64,000 nucleotides of DNA from JALYUM01 sp036688685 (GCF_036688685.1 NZ_JAQQPS010000012.1:129215-193214), one strand, 5' to 3'. Positions 45,089 to 54,202 are shown, counted from the stretch's first letter. Translations and numbers: made by a program. Notes: generated by a model from the sequence alone, not told the origin.

Positions 45089-45487
45089 TTACGCCAGCTT
45101 GAGTAGCGGGCCTTTTAATTCGAGTCGTGCATCGCGTTGTGCGGCACTGCGCAAACTGGTCTCGGTGACAACTAAGCCAGCCGGTAGTTTGGTGATGAGC
45201 TGGGCGAAGGGCATAGGGCGGCCCGCCTTTTGCAGCAGCGCCACCATTTCGTCGGCCAGACTGGGCGTTACTTGGTCTTGCCCAGCTTTGAGAGACCACA
45301 CTACTTCACCGCTGGGCAATTCACAGCGTTGCAAGGATGGCGTAGAAGCTAGAAACAGGCTCAGCTGCGCACGACTCCATCCCAGGTGATGCCATTGCGT
45401 GCTGTGGTCCGCCCATAACTGGTCCAGTGTGATGGGACCGGTTTTCATGCTACGTCGGACTGCCGCAAACAAGTCGAGTGTGCTCAT
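45089..45487 (-). CDS. Small wHTH-like protein between WYL regulator and methylase
   Basis: A 132-residue protein with two short helical modules (LDLFAAVRRSMKTGPITLDQLW and VALLQKAGRPMPFAQLITKL), each compatible with a winged helix. LRSAAQRDARLELKG closes it. It overlaps the WYL gene by 4 bp (ATGA) and ends 26 bp before the methylase start. Probably a co-regulator or part of the DNA-recognition layer. Confidence 0.6.
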   Translation of the reverse strand: MSTLDLFAAVRRSMKTGPITLDQLWADHSTQWHHLGWSRAQLSLFLASTPSLQRCELPSGEVVWSLKAGQDQVTPSLADEMVALLQKAGRPMPFAQLITKLPAGLVVTETSLRSAAQRDARLELKGPLLKLA

Positions 45488-46398
45488 ACTTGCGCTCCGC
45501 TTTTAGGCTGTGGAGATATCGGGGGGCGGTAGCCCGGCGCAAGCTTCGCGTTTTCGACGCCATACAGGGCCAGCGGGTCGCGGAGCCAGAGGCGGTAGTG
45601 CTCCTCGCTAAGACTGTGGTCGGGCGACGCATCAATGCTCCAGCGCAGCAGCATGTAGCCAGCGACCGCTGCGCGCACACGAATGCGTATCGAGCCATCG
45701 GGCATCCCGTAGTCCATCTTGATGATCTCGGGGCGGGAGATTCGAGGATGCGGCACCAGGTCCAGCTCTACGATCCGTGTCCACTGAATGTCGGCATCCA
45801 TCCGCTCGTGCGCCACAGACACTTCATCGAGAATGGTCGGGTTCTGAATGCGTGTGATTACGAAATCACGAAACTCTCCCGACTTACGATCAAACGCCCG
45901 GACGTGCCAGCGCAGACCTGTATCGACAAGCGCCAACGGCACGATGGCGCGCTCCGACTCTCCACTGCTCATAGATTGATAGCGTATTGCCATTGGACGC
46001 TTGGCATAGATGGCCCGGCAGATAGGCGCTAACACATCCATCCGAGGGCAACTCAATATTGCTGGGAACTCGCATGGAAGTAGTAATCTCGGCTCACCAT
46101 CCACCCCATCGCCGAAACCCAGCGAGAGCGCCGACAAGACGCGCTGTGGAGGGTGTTCGAAAATAGGGGCAAACTCGCTACTGATCCGGTAAGTCTTGCT
46201 GCTGTTGTCAAAGTCGATATTTTGCGGGGCCAGCTCCCGGTACATTGCTATGTCGCGGGTAGCACCAGCTGGGGCAACACCAAAGCGAGCGGAAAGATCT
46301 GGACGACCAATCTCCCCCATGAAATACAGGCGGAACTCAAGGTAAGTGAGTCTTTCGCATTGAGCCTGGCTCAGGCTTCCGACACGCTGCGCATGCAT
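45484..46398 (-). CDS. WYL-domain transcriptional regulator
   Basis: A 304-residue regulator. An N-terminal HTH (about 15-75) is followed by a WYL domain (residues about 120-200: YAKRPMAIRYQSMSSGESERAIVPLAL, then GLRWHVRAFDRKSGEFRDFV) and a C-terminal extension (WCX). GAGGAGCG precedes the ATG. First gene of the series. WYL regulators often repress or ligand-gate defence operons; a TTGCATTT repeat cluster lies 105-145 bp upstream as a likely operator. Confidence 0.85.
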   Translation of the reverse strand: MHAQRVGSLSQAQCERLTYLEFRLYFMGEIGRPDLSARFGVAPAGATRDIAMYRELAPQNIDFDNSSKTYRISSEFAPIFEHPPQRVLSALSLGFGDGVDGEPRLLLPCEFPAILSCPRMDVLAPICRAIYAKRPMAIRYQSMSSGESERAIVPLALVDTGLRWHVRAFDRKSGEFRDFVITRIQNPTILDEVSVAHERMDADIQWTRIVELDLVPHPRISRPEIIKMDYGMPDGSIRIRVRAAVAGYMLLRWSIDASPDHSLSEEHYRLWLRDPLALYGVENAKLAPGYRPPISPQPKSGAQV

Positions 46399-46501
46399 AA
46401 AAATCGCTCCTCATTCATGGGACGCAACGAAAAGACCAAATCTACACTGCATTCCGCTCATTGTTAAGCCAATATATCATCAAATTGATCAGATGATACA
46501 T

Positions 46502-46541
46502 TTGCATTTCTCTAAATGCAATTGATTTCTGGTTTGCATTT
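46502..46541. promoter_or_regulatory. TTGCATTT repeat cluster upstream of the WYL gene
   Basis: A perfect inverted repeat TTGCATTT-CTCT-AAATGCAA (46502-46521) is followed by a third direct copy TTGCATTT at 46534-46541. It lies 105-145 bp upstream of the WYL gene in AT-rich DNA. The arrangement fits a regulator operator, most simply of the WYL protein itself. Confidence 0.5.
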
Positions 46542-46849
46542 CCGCATGACTGCGCTGATTGGTAATGTCCTAGCGAACCATATCGTTTCCGGCGCACCAG
46601 CCCGAATCGATGGATTCCTAACACATACATGATTTTCATGGCTGACCCCAGCCAAAGCCCGAGACCCCTGCGCATGTTTGCGAGCCTTGTACCCAGACAC
46701 AGAAAAAGGAAATTCCAAATGATGGACATGACAGCAAAACCGACCTGGCAGTGGTCAAGCAAGAACGCCAACTCACCTTTCTCCAGTTCGCGAACAAATA
46801 GTGCAGGCGCAATCGTTATCAAACAAACCCGCTGCCGCGCAGCCTCGAT

Positions 46850-47400
46850 TTAGCCGTCTCGCTCAAGTACCGGCGCTGACCTACCCGCAATCACGCACCC
46901 CGACGCAAATTGAGTCCCCATGACCGCGAAGTTATTCGGTTTTTCGCCTTCTGAAGGATCAAGATACATCAGGATATCAACGTCACAAAGACAAACCCCT
47001 CTGATAAATCCCCGACGATTCCAGAATCTTCGACGCTCGCCAACGCGCCCATGCAGGATACCGCGGCCTCACAATCGTTCTGGCTGCGCAAGGACTGTAC
47101 AGCCCCAAGGTGGGCGCGCGTACCGAAGGCAGCATCACCGACAACGCGCTTGCTCACAATGAACGTTAACAGCTTGTCGTCGCCGTCACCGGCAACAATG
47201 GCGGCGGCTACTTCAGCAAAGAACATTTTGACATTTCCAAGATCGAACCGTGCCTGGACACGACAGCGTCCGCCAAGCTCCTCCCCTCGAGAAACTTGAA
47301 GGAAGCGTTCGTCAGTCGCAGCAGTAATAACGCCGGCTTTCTGGTCGCAGGGCTGCGCAGGAAGGTTTGCTAGCAGCAGCGCCCGAATCAGAAATGCAGT
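46850..47400. other. Degenerate region with short coding-like frames
   Basis: A plus-strand frame from about 46996 gives IPDDSRIFDARQRAHAGYRG then LTIVLAAQGLYSPKVGARTE. It meets TAA at 47168 and continues as QLVVAVTGNNGGGYFSKEHF up to a stop at 47371. No start is visible and no family is recognised. It looks like a decayed gene of the island. The minus ORF 46442-46822 and other frames here have no support. Confidence 0.3.
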
Positions 47401-47438
47401 ATGTTCGATCTAGGGATTGATCTGCATGGAAAAAAACG

Positions 47439-47740
47439 ATGCTCGCCGAAGCCGGAAAGCTGATTGAGGTCGGTATTGTTGGCGCAGACCGAAAACTGAC
47501 CCGGTCGGGCGCGTCCGAAAGTGGGCCCAGAACGATTGAGCATAGCTCTCAGCACTCATCGTCAGAGTTGTGTTTCATTAGACTGAAAGAAGTGTTGTCG
47601 ATCTGCGGAAAATCCAGAAGCAGCGTGTATGCTTCGATCAAGAAGGGCGATTTTCCGGCACCGATCAAGGTCGGTGGGCGCTCTTCAGAATGGGTAAAGG
47701 CAGCTGACAATGCCTGCGACGTCCTGGCGTCGTCGCGCGC
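47439..47740 (+). pseudogene. AlpA-like phage/island regulator, damaged
   Basis: Residues from 47574 on read FIRLKEVLSICGKSRSSVYA then SIKKGDFPAPIKVGGRSSEW, the AlpA/MerR-type HTH pattern of excision regulators. The frame then runs into sequence that encodes an integrase on the opposite strand, so the 3' end is not native. AlpA proteins control excision of P4-like islands; here the gene appears truncated and fused. Confidence 0.6.
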
Positions 47741-47926
47741 GGCGATGGGGTCAACGCCGCCAACCAGACGCCGGCACGCCTGGGCCTTCTCGCGTGCCAC
47801 CGCCAAGCTGAGGGTGTGCAGGGGCCCCAGTCCAATTTCACTGCGCTTGCCGGCCATGCTAAATCTGAAAATCCAGCTCTTCGAAAAAGAGCTTGATATC
47901 TGCAGGTACAAGCCGGTACCGTCGCC
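47735..47926 (-). pseudogene. P4-type tyrosine integrase, N-terminal fragment
   Basis: The minus frame gives GDGTGLYLQISSSFSKSWIF, then MAGKRSEIGLGPLHTLSLA and REKAQACRRLVGGVDPIAA. This is the N-terminal arm-binding domain of P4/CP4-57 integrases. The first 20 residues are damaged by stops and frame changes, and the catalytic domain with the R-H-R-Y set is absent. It is oriented away from the tRNA 200 bp to its right, as expected for such an integrase. Confidence 0.7.
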
Positions 47927-48083
47927 ATGATAGCCATGGCTGGCTGAGCGAGTTGATCATTACGACTGAGAGATGATTTACACGACGCGAAATAGGCCTT
48001 ACCCACCATTCTCCCCCCACGCAATGGTGGATATTGTGGGACGCCGAAAGACGTCGTTTTTTGTTTTTCGCCTGTGATGGTCG

Positions 48084-48109
48084 AAAAAAAAGCCCCCTTT
48101 CGGGAGCTT
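48084..48109 (-). terminator. Terminator after tRNA-Ser(GCT)
   Basis: On the minus strand AGCTCCC-GAAA-GGGGGCT is followed by eight Ts. It stops transcription of tRNA-Ser, 14 bases beyond its 3' end. It is supplied by the island, replacing the older one now at 28923. A weaker plus-strand hairpin with TTTTTT lies at 48044-48066. Confidence 0.7.
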
Positions 48110-48123
48110 CTCTTTCTAATACT

Positions 48124-48137
48124 TGGCGGAGACGGTG
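48124..48137. other. Right attachment site in tRNA-Ser 3' end
   Basis: TGGCGGAGACGGTG, identical to the copy at 28964-28977. The tRNA remains intact because the element carries the 3'-end sequence. Confidence 0.75.
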
Positions 48138-48216
48138 AGATTCGAACTCACGATACAGGTATAAGCCGTATGCATCCTTAGCAGGGATGTGCCTTCGGCC
48201 ACTCGGCCACGTCTCC
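48124..48216 (-). tRNA. tRNA-Ser(GCT)
   Basis: A class II tRNA of 93 bases with CCA encoded. Acceptor stem GGAGACG pairs with CGTCTCC. Anticodon loop CTGCTAA gives GCT, reading AGC/AGU. A long variable arm and the T-loop TTCGAAT are present. It is the integration target of the island. Confidence 0.95.
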
Positions 48217-48310
48217 TTTCAGTCCAGCAAATTTCGCCAGCGCTGAGAGCAAGAATCATAGCGGCTCGCGTTCATCAGGTCAAGGAAGCGCGCCGAAAAA
48301 ATGCCAAAAT

Positions 48311-49558
48311 TTACGCTTTTTCGAGCTCGAAGGCCTTGTGCAGCGCCCGGACCGCCAACTCCATGTATTTCTCGTCGATCAACACGGAGATCTTGATCTC
48401 GGATGTCGAGATCATCATGATGTTGATGCCCTCTTCCGCCAGCGTGCGGAACATCTGCGACGCCACGCCCACGTGGCTGCGCATGCCCACGCCAACCGCC
48501 GACACCTTGGAGACCTTGGCGTCGCCCGTGATGCTGGTCGCGCCGATGTCCATTTTGACGCCTTCGAGCACCGCCATGGCTTTCACGTACTCGCCGCGCG
48601 AAACGGTGAAGGTGAAGTCGGTTTTACCGTCGACCGACTGATTCTGTATGATCATGTCGACCTCGATGTTCGCATCCGAGATCGGGCCCAGGATGTGGTA
48701 AGCGATGCCTGGCTTGTCGGGCACGCCGAGGATGGTGATTTTGGCTTCGTCGCGGTTGAAGGCGATGCCCGAGATAACGGCTTGTTCCATATTCGTGTCT
48801 TCCTCAAAACTGATCAATGTGCCGGAATTGGCTTCGATTTCCAACGGCAGCAGCGGGTCGGTCAGCGACGACAGCACGCGCGTCGGGATGCGGTAGTTGC
48901 CGGCGAATTCCACCGAACGGGTCTGCAGCACCTTGGAGCCCAGCGACGCCAGTTCCAGCATTTCTTCAAAGGTAATCTTGCTCAGGCGGCGCGCCTCGTC
49001 CACCACGCGCGGATCGGTCGTGTAGACGCCGTCGACGTCGGTGAAGATCAGGCATTCCTGCGCCTTCAGCGCGGCGGCAATCGCCACGGCCGATGTGTCG
49101 GAGCCGCCCCGGCCCAGGGTCGCGATATTGCCGTTGTTATCCACACCCTGGAAACCCGTGATGATGACGATGCGGCCGGCGTCCAGGTCGGCGCGCACCT
49201 TGGCGTCGTCGATCGACTGGATGCGCGCCTTCGTGAACGACGAATCGGTTTTCACGGCCACTTGCCAGCCGGCGTACGAGACAGCGTCCTTGCCGATGGC
49301 CAGCAGCGCCATGGCCAGCAGGCCGACCGAAACCTGCTCGCCGGTCGAGGCGATCATGTCCAGTTCGCGCGGATCCGGCTGGTCCATGATTTGTCTGGCC
49401 AGACCGATCAGGCGGTTGGTTTCGCCCGACATGGCCGACGGCACCACGACGATCTGGTGGCCCGCATCGTGCCACTTGGCGACACGTGCTGCGACATTTT
49501 TGATCCGGTCCGTCGAGCCCATCGACGTGCCGCCATATTTGTGGACGATTAATGCCAT
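48311..49558 (-). CDS. lysC: Aspartate kinase
   Basis: First step of the Lys, Thr and Met pathway. 415 residues. N-terminal KYGGTSMGS and the kinase core GRGGSDTSAVAIAAALKAQ are followed by two ACT domains (about 265-415) for feedback control. Ordinary length for the monofunctional proteobacterial enzyme. Confidence 0.95.
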   Translation of the reverse strand: MALIVHKYGGTSMGSTDRIKNVAARVAKWHDAGHQIVVVPSAMSGETNRLIGLARQIMDQPDPRELDMIASTGEQVSVGLLAMALLAIGKDAVSYAGWQVAVKTDSSFTKARIQSIDDAKVRADLDAGRIVIITGFQGVDNNGNIATLGRGGSDTSAVAIAAALKAQECLIFTDVDGVYTTDPRVVDEARRLSKITFEEMLELASLGSKVLQTRSVEFAGNYRIPTRVLSSLTDPLLPLEIEANSGTLISFEEDTNMEQAVISGIAFNRDEAKITILGVPDKPGIAYHILGPISDANIEVDMIIQNQSVDGKTDFTFTVSRGEYVKAMAVLEGVKMDIGATSITGDAKVSKVSAVGVGMRSHVGVASQMFRTLAEEGINIMMISTSEIKISVLIDEKYMELAVRALHKAFELEKA

Positions 49559-49674
49559 AGCAGTGCTTTTCCCGCGTATGAAGATAAAAAGAGGGCTTTA
49601 CTCTACATGCTGCATTGCAAAATCACAAGCATCGTCATATACCTTCTGGGTATATGGACATAACGGCAGCGAGC

Positions 49675-51105
49675 TTAGACCGGATTGGCCACCCAGCGCA
49701 GACCAATCGCAGGGCTGCCGGCCGGGGCGGCATGGGCGCAGTCGGCGCCGATGCCGGCGGCGAAGATGAGTTCCTTGCGTGACCACAGCACGGGCAGGCG
49801 CGGCCGCTCCCAGGCCGGCACGTCGCTCGACTGGTAGTGCGCCTTCAGGCTGCGCGTGGGACGGTTCAGTGCCAGCTTCAGGCGCTCGCCACCCTTGCGG
49901 AAGTCGATCTGCAGCGGCTGCGATGCCAGCCAGGCCGCGTCCAGGCCAGTCTCGGCGCGATCGAAGTACAAAACACCGCCGTAATCGGGGAAATCCAGTT
50001 GCGCCTGGCCGGACCAGGTGAAATCCTGCCCTGCCCGCACGGCCACGCCTTGGACACCCTCGTCGTCGGGGTCGCGCATGCCGGCCAGTTCAGGCAACTT
50101 CGGCGTGATATACAGGCGTTCGCGGTGACGCCGCAGGTGACACTCCGGGTGCGTGACCAGCAACTGCGCATCGGCACGCGCCTCCAGCAACTGCGTGATC
50201 AGCTCGGCCAGCCAGGCGGTCGACGGCATCGACAAACCGCGCACATGGAACCAGTGGCGCAGCAGATTGGTGATGCGGTCCAGGCTGAGGGACCGCATCA
50301 CCGCGACGTCGAGCGCGTCGCCGATGCTGCTGGCGCGCAGGTCCTGTTCGGCCAGTTCGGTCAGCAGGCGCTGCGCCGACTGGGCGTGCGCCGCGCTGCG
50401 CGCAAAGCGTTGCTGGAAGCCGGGAAATGCCACTGCCAGCGCCGGCATGACCTGGTGGCGCAGCGCATTCCTGGCAAAGCGCGGGTCGGCATTCGATTCG
50501 TCGTCGACCCACACGATGGCGTGTGCGGCGGCATACCGTTCGAGTTCGGCCCGGCTGTGCTGCAACAGCGGACGCGCCATCACCAACGCCGGATTGCCCA
50601 GCAAATCCGGGGCGGCATTGGCCGCATCCATGCCGGACAGGCCGGCCGTGCCGGAACCGCGCAGCAACTGCAGCAGCACCGTTTCGGCCTGGTCGTCGAG
50701 GTGGTGGGCGGTCAGCATCAGCGTCACGCCATGGGCGCCGCACAGGCTGCCCAGCGCGGCGTAGCGCAGCTTGCGCGCGGCGGCCTCGGTCCCGCTGCCC
50801 TGGTTGCTGACGTCGACCCGGCGGGCTTCGAAACGCGCGCCGATGGTGGCACTGGCCGCCTCGACGTGATCGAGCCACGCATCGGCATTGCTGCTCAAGC
50901 CGTGGTGGACGTGCAGCACGTGCAGCGCAATGCCATGCTCGCGCACATACTGCGCGCACAGGTGCAGCAGCACCATCGAGTCGAGACCGCCACTGCAGGC
51001 AATCGCGATCGGATCGTGCGGGGAGGAAGCGCGCAGGCCGTCAAGCGCCTGCGCGAAAGAGGTCGTCAAGGTGACGACTTGATGCCCAGCTTGAATGCGG
51101 CTCAC
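49675..51105 (-). CDS. tilS: tRNA(Ile)-lysidine synthase
   Basis: Modifies C34 of tRNA-Ile2 to lysidine. 476 residues. PP-loop ACSGGLDSMVLLH at about 37-49, LTAHHLDDQAETVLLQLLRGSG, and C-terminal TilS substrate domains. GTG start at 51105 overlaps the accA stop as GTGA. Confidence 0.93.
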   Translation of the reverse strand: MSRIQAGHQVVTLTTSFAQALDGLRASSPHDPIAIACSGGLDSMVLLHLCAQYVREHGIALHVLHVHHGLSSNADAWLDHVEAASATIGARFEARRVDVSNQGSGTEAAARKLRYAALGSLCGAHGVTLMLTAHHLDDQAETVLLQLLRGSGTAGLSGMDAANAAPDLLGNPALVMARPLLQHSRAELERYAAAHAIVWVDDESNADPRFARNALRHQVMPALAVAFPGFQQRFARSAAHAQSAQRLLTELAEQDLRASSIGDALDVAVMRSLSLDRITNLLRHWFHVRGLSMPSTAWLAELITQLLEARADAQLLVTHPECHLRRHRERLYITPKLPELAGMRDPDDEGVQGVAVRAGQDFTWSGQAQLDFPDYGGVLYFDRAETGLDAAWLASQPLQIDFRKGGERLKLALNRPTRSLKAHYQSSDVPAWERPRLPVLWSRKELIFAAGIGADCAHAAPAGSPAIGLRWVANPV

Positions 51106-52079
51106 TCTTCAGTCGGCAGCGTTTCTTTGAACTTGCCGTAGCTCATAAGTTTCGCATGGCGCTGGTCGAGCAGATCCTTGGTTTTGATGCCCTGGAACTG
51201 GCGCAAGGTATCGGCCAGAGCGCGCTTGAGCAGCACCGCCATCTGCTTCGGATCGCGGTGGGCGCCGCCCAGCGGTTCGTTGATGATCTTGTCGATCAGG
51301 CCCATGGCCTTCAGGCGGTGTGCGGTCAGGCCCAGGGCGTCGGCGGCGTCGGCCGCGCGCTCGGAGGTTTTCCACAGGATCGACGCGCAGCCTTCTGGCG
51401 AGATCACCGAATAGGTCGCGTATTGCAGCATCAGGACGGCGTCGCCGACCGCAATGGCCAGCGCGCCGCCGGAACCGCCTTCGCCAATGATGGTGGCAAT
51501 CAGCGGCACCTTCAGTTCGGCCATCACGTACAGGTTGTGGCCGATGGCTTCGGACTGGCCGCGCTCTTCGGCATCGATACCAGGGAACGCGCCCGGGGTA
51601 TCAACAAAGGTGAAGATCGGCAGGTTGAATTTTTCGGCGACTTTCATCAGGCGCATGGCCTTGCGATAGCCTTCCGGCTTCGGCATGCCGAAGTTGCGCA
51701 GTGCGCGCTCTTTGGTGTCGCGACCCTTCTGGTGGCCGATGACCATGCAGGCCTGGCCATTGAAACGGGCCAGGCCGCCGATGATCGACAGGTCGTCCGC
51801 GTACGAGCGGTCGCCGTGCAGTTCATGGAAGTCGGTGAAGATTTCGTTGACGTAGTCCATCGTGTACGGTCGCTGCGGATGGCGCGCGATCTGCGACACT
51901 TGCCACGGCGTGAGCTTGGCGTAGATGTCCTTGGTCAGTTGCTGGCTCTTCTTGGCCAGGCGGTCGATCTCTTCGGAGATGTCGACGGCCGAGTCGTCCT
52001 GTACGAAACGCAGCTCTTCAATTTTGGCATCCAGTTCAGCCATCGGCTGCTCAAAATTGAGGAAAGTTGTCTTGCTCAT
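51102..52079 (-). CDS. accA: Acetyl-CoA carboxylase carboxyltransferase subunit alpha
   Basis: Part of the malonyl-CoA forming complex with AccD. 325 residues. GRSYADD-type region (HGDRSYADDLSIIGGLARF), FVDTPGAFPGIDAEERGQSEAI and GEGGSGGALAIAVGD are signature segments. Overlaps tilS at its 3' end. Confidence 0.97.
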   Translation of the reverse strand: MSKTTFLNFEQPMAELDAKIEELRFVQDDSAVDISEEIDRLAKKSQQLTKDIYAKLTPWQVSQIARHPQRPYTMDYVNEIFTDFHELHGDRSYADDLSIIGGLARFNGQACMVIGHQKGRDTKERALRNFGMPKPEGYRKAMRLMKVAEKFNLPIFTFVDTPGAFPGIDAEERGQSEAIGHNLYVMAELKVPLIATIIGEGGSGGALAIAVGDAVLMLQYATYSVISPEGCASILWKTSERAADAADALGLTAHRLKAMGLIDKIINEPLGGAHRDPKQMAVLLKRALADTLRQFQGIKTKDLLDQRHAKLMSYGKFKETLPTEE

Positions 52080-52148
52080 GTTTACTCCGTGTTTTTTTTA
52101 CAACCACTGCGCGCTGGTAGCGGCAGGATCAGCATTCAGGTACGGCGG

Positions 52149-52811
52149 CTATTCTACTGCAACCGGATCAAGGCTACGCCATAAGTACCACGTCGCCACT
52201 GTTCGCCATGGTTCCCAGTTGGCGGAAACTTCGCGCGCATCGCTGCGCGAGACTGGTTCCCCCGAGAAATAATTGCGGCTGATCCCCTGCGTCAGGCCAG
52301 GGTCGTCCAGCGGCAACACGTTCGGGCGCAGCAAATTGAAGATGAGAAACATCTCGGCGGTCCAGCGCGTCACGCCGCGGATTTGCACCAGTTCGGCGAT
52401 GACGGCTTCGTCGTCCATCCCGGCCCACAGGTTCGGGTGGACTTTTTTGGCCTTGAAATTGTCGGCCAGGTCGAGGATGTATTCGGTCTTGCGCTTGGAC
52501 AGGCCGCACGCGGACAGTTGCTCGGCGCCGGCCTTGGCGACATTCGCCGGAGTCAGCTTGGGGCAGCACACCAGCAGCTTGCCCCAGGCCGCGTCGGCCG
52601 CTTTCGGCGTGACCTGCTGGCCAATCAGCGAGCGCGCCAGCGTGGTGAACGGGTCCGGGTGACCGACCAGGTGCAGGTCGCCAAACAGGGGGATGAGTTT
52701 TTTCATGATGCGGTCGCGCTTCATGAGCTCGAGCTTGGCCTCTTCCCAGTAGGACGGCACTTCGAGCGGCACGGCTGCAGCGCCGGCGATTTCTTTACCC
52801 AGAGCCATCAT
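52149..52811 (-). CDS. DNA-3-methyladenine glycosylase (HhH-GPD, AlkA type)
   Basis: A 220-residue base-excision glycosylase. The HhH motif is LVQIRGVTRWTAEMFLIF, and the catalytic Asp lies in PLDDPGLTQGI. LSACGLSKRKTEYILDLA precedes it. No Fe-S cysteines. Starts with ATG at 52811 in an ATGA overlap with cysS; a second ATG follows directly. Removes alkylated purines. Confidence 0.88.
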   Translation of the reverse strand: MMALGKEIAGAAAVPLEVPSYWEEAKLELMKRDRIMKKLIPLFGDLHLVGHPDPFTTLARSLIGQQVTPKAADAAWGKLLVCCPKLTPANVAKAGAEQLSACGLSKRKTEYILDLADNFKAKKVHPNLWAGMDDEAVIAELVQIRGVTRWTAEMFLIFNLLRPNVLPLDDPGLTQGISRNYFSGEPVSRSDAREVSANWEPWRTVATWYLWRSLDPVAVE

Positions 52812-54202
52812 GCACGACGCCAGTTGGTGCTGCCGTCCGGCTTGTCTTCGAGGATGATGCCCACTGCCAGCAGTTCGGCGCGAATGCGGTCGGACGCTGC
52901 GAAGTCGCGCGCTTTCTTGGCCGCGGCGCGCGCGGCAATCTGCTGCCCGATGGCGGCTTCATCGACGCTGCCCTGCTCGCTGCCGCCGGCGCGCAGGAAG
53001 TCCTGCGGCGCACGTTCGAGCAAACCGAGCACTGCGGCCAGCGCTTTCAGCTGGGCCGCTTCCGCGCTTGACTTGCTGCGGTTGATGCTCGACGCCAGGT
53101 CGAACAGTTCGGCCAAGGCCATCGGGGTATTGAAGTCGTCGTCCATCGCTTCGCGGAAGCGCAGGGCATGCGCTTCTTCCCAGTCGACCTTGACGTCGCT
53201 GCCGGCATCGACTTCGGCCAGCGCGGTGTAGAGACGTGCCAGCGCCGTCTTCGCGTCGTCCAGGTGCGCGTCCGAATAGTTCAACGGGCTGCGGTAGTGG
53301 GCGCGCAGGATGAAGAAACGCACGACTTCGGCGTCGTATTTTTTCAGTACATCGCGAATGGTGAAGAAATTGCCCAGAGACTTGGACATTTTCTCATTGT
53401 CGACGCGCACAAAGCCGTTGTGGATCCAGTAGTTGACCATCGGCGCGCCGAATGCGCCTTCCGACTGGGCAATCTCGTTTTCGTGGTGCGGGAATTGCAA
53501 ATCGGCGCCGCCGCCGTGGATGTCGAAATGCTCGCCCAGCATGGCGCATGCCATGGCCGAGCATTCGATATGCCAGCCCGGGCGGCCGCTGCCCCATTTC
53601 GAGGGCCATTTGACTTCGGCCGGCTCGGATTCCTTGGATGCTTTCCACAGCACGAAGTCGAGCGGGTCGCGCTTGCCGGTGTTGACCTCGACGCGTTCGC
53701 CGGCGCGCAGGTCGTCCAGCGATTTGCCGGACAATTTGCCGTACCCGGGGAAGTTGCGCACGGCGTAATTGACGTCGCCGTCTGTGCCCTTGTAGGCCAG
53801 GTCTTTTTGCTCGAGCGTCTCGATGATCGCCAACATTTGCGGCACGTACTCGGTGGCGCGCGGCGACTTGTCGGGCGGCAGGATGCCGAGCGCGGCCGTG
53901 TCCTCGTCCATGTAGCGGGCGAAGCGGGTCGTCAGGCTGGACAGCGTTTCGCCATTCTCGACGGCGCGCTTGATGATCTTGTCTTCAATGTCAGTGATGT
54001 TGCGCACGTAGGTGACGTCGTAACCCGACACCTTCAGCCAGCGGTAAATGACATCGAAGGCCATCATCATGCGCGCGTGACCGATGTGGCAGTAATCGTA
54101 AATCGTCATGCCGCAAACGTACATGCGTACCTTGCCTGCTTCGATGGGGACGAATACCTGCTTGTCACGCGCAAGCGTGTTGTAGACCTTCAATTGGCTC
54201 AT
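52808..54202 (-). CDS. cysS: Cysteinyl-tRNA synthetase
   Basis: Class I synthetase of 464 residues. HIGH motif in DYCHIGHARMMMAFD and KMSKS in DNEKMSKSLGNFF. Zinc ligands are Cys29 in YVCGMTIYD, Cys and His in the ECSAMACAMLGEHFDIHGGG region. First gene of the minus-strand series cysS-alkA-like-accA-tilS-lysC. Confidence 0.97.
   Translation of the reverse strand: MSQLKVYNTLARDKQVFVPIEAGKVRMYVCGMTIYDYCHIGHARMMMAFDVIYRWLKVSGYDVTYVRNITDIEDKIIKRAVENGETLSSLTTRFARYMDEDTAALGILPPDKSPRATEYVPQMLAIIETLEQKDLAYKGTDGDVNYAVRNFPGYGKLSGKSLDDLRAGERVEVNTGKRDPLDFVLWKASKESEPAEVKWPSKWGSGRPGWHIECSAMACAMLGEHFDIHGGGADLQFPHHENEIAQSEGAFGAPMVNYWIHNGFVRVDNEKMSKSLGNFFTIRDVLKKYDAEVVRFFILRAHYRSPLNYSDAHLDDAKTALARLYTALAEVDAGSDVKVDWEEAHALRFREAMDDDFNTPMALAELFDLASSINRSKSSAEAAQLKALAAVLGLLERAPQDFLRAGGSEQGSVDEAAIGQQIAARAAAKKARDFAASDRIRAELLAVGIILEDKPDGSTNWRRA

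Noticed and set aside
45063..45299. N-terminal extension of the methylase
   Set aside because: It is the antisense-like overlap with the 45089-45487 gene, and the sequence from 45062 begins like other HsdM-type proteins.
29128..46398. BREX or DISARM as the identity of the defence series
   Set aside because: No PglZ phosphatase, no BrxL Lon-like protease and no DrmAB-type helicase pair were found; the methylase is HsdM-like with an HsdS partner.
46442..46822. Minus-strand ORF of 126 codons upstream of the WYL gene
   Set aside because: It overlaps the repeat-rich promoter region, has no homology that I recognise and no good start.
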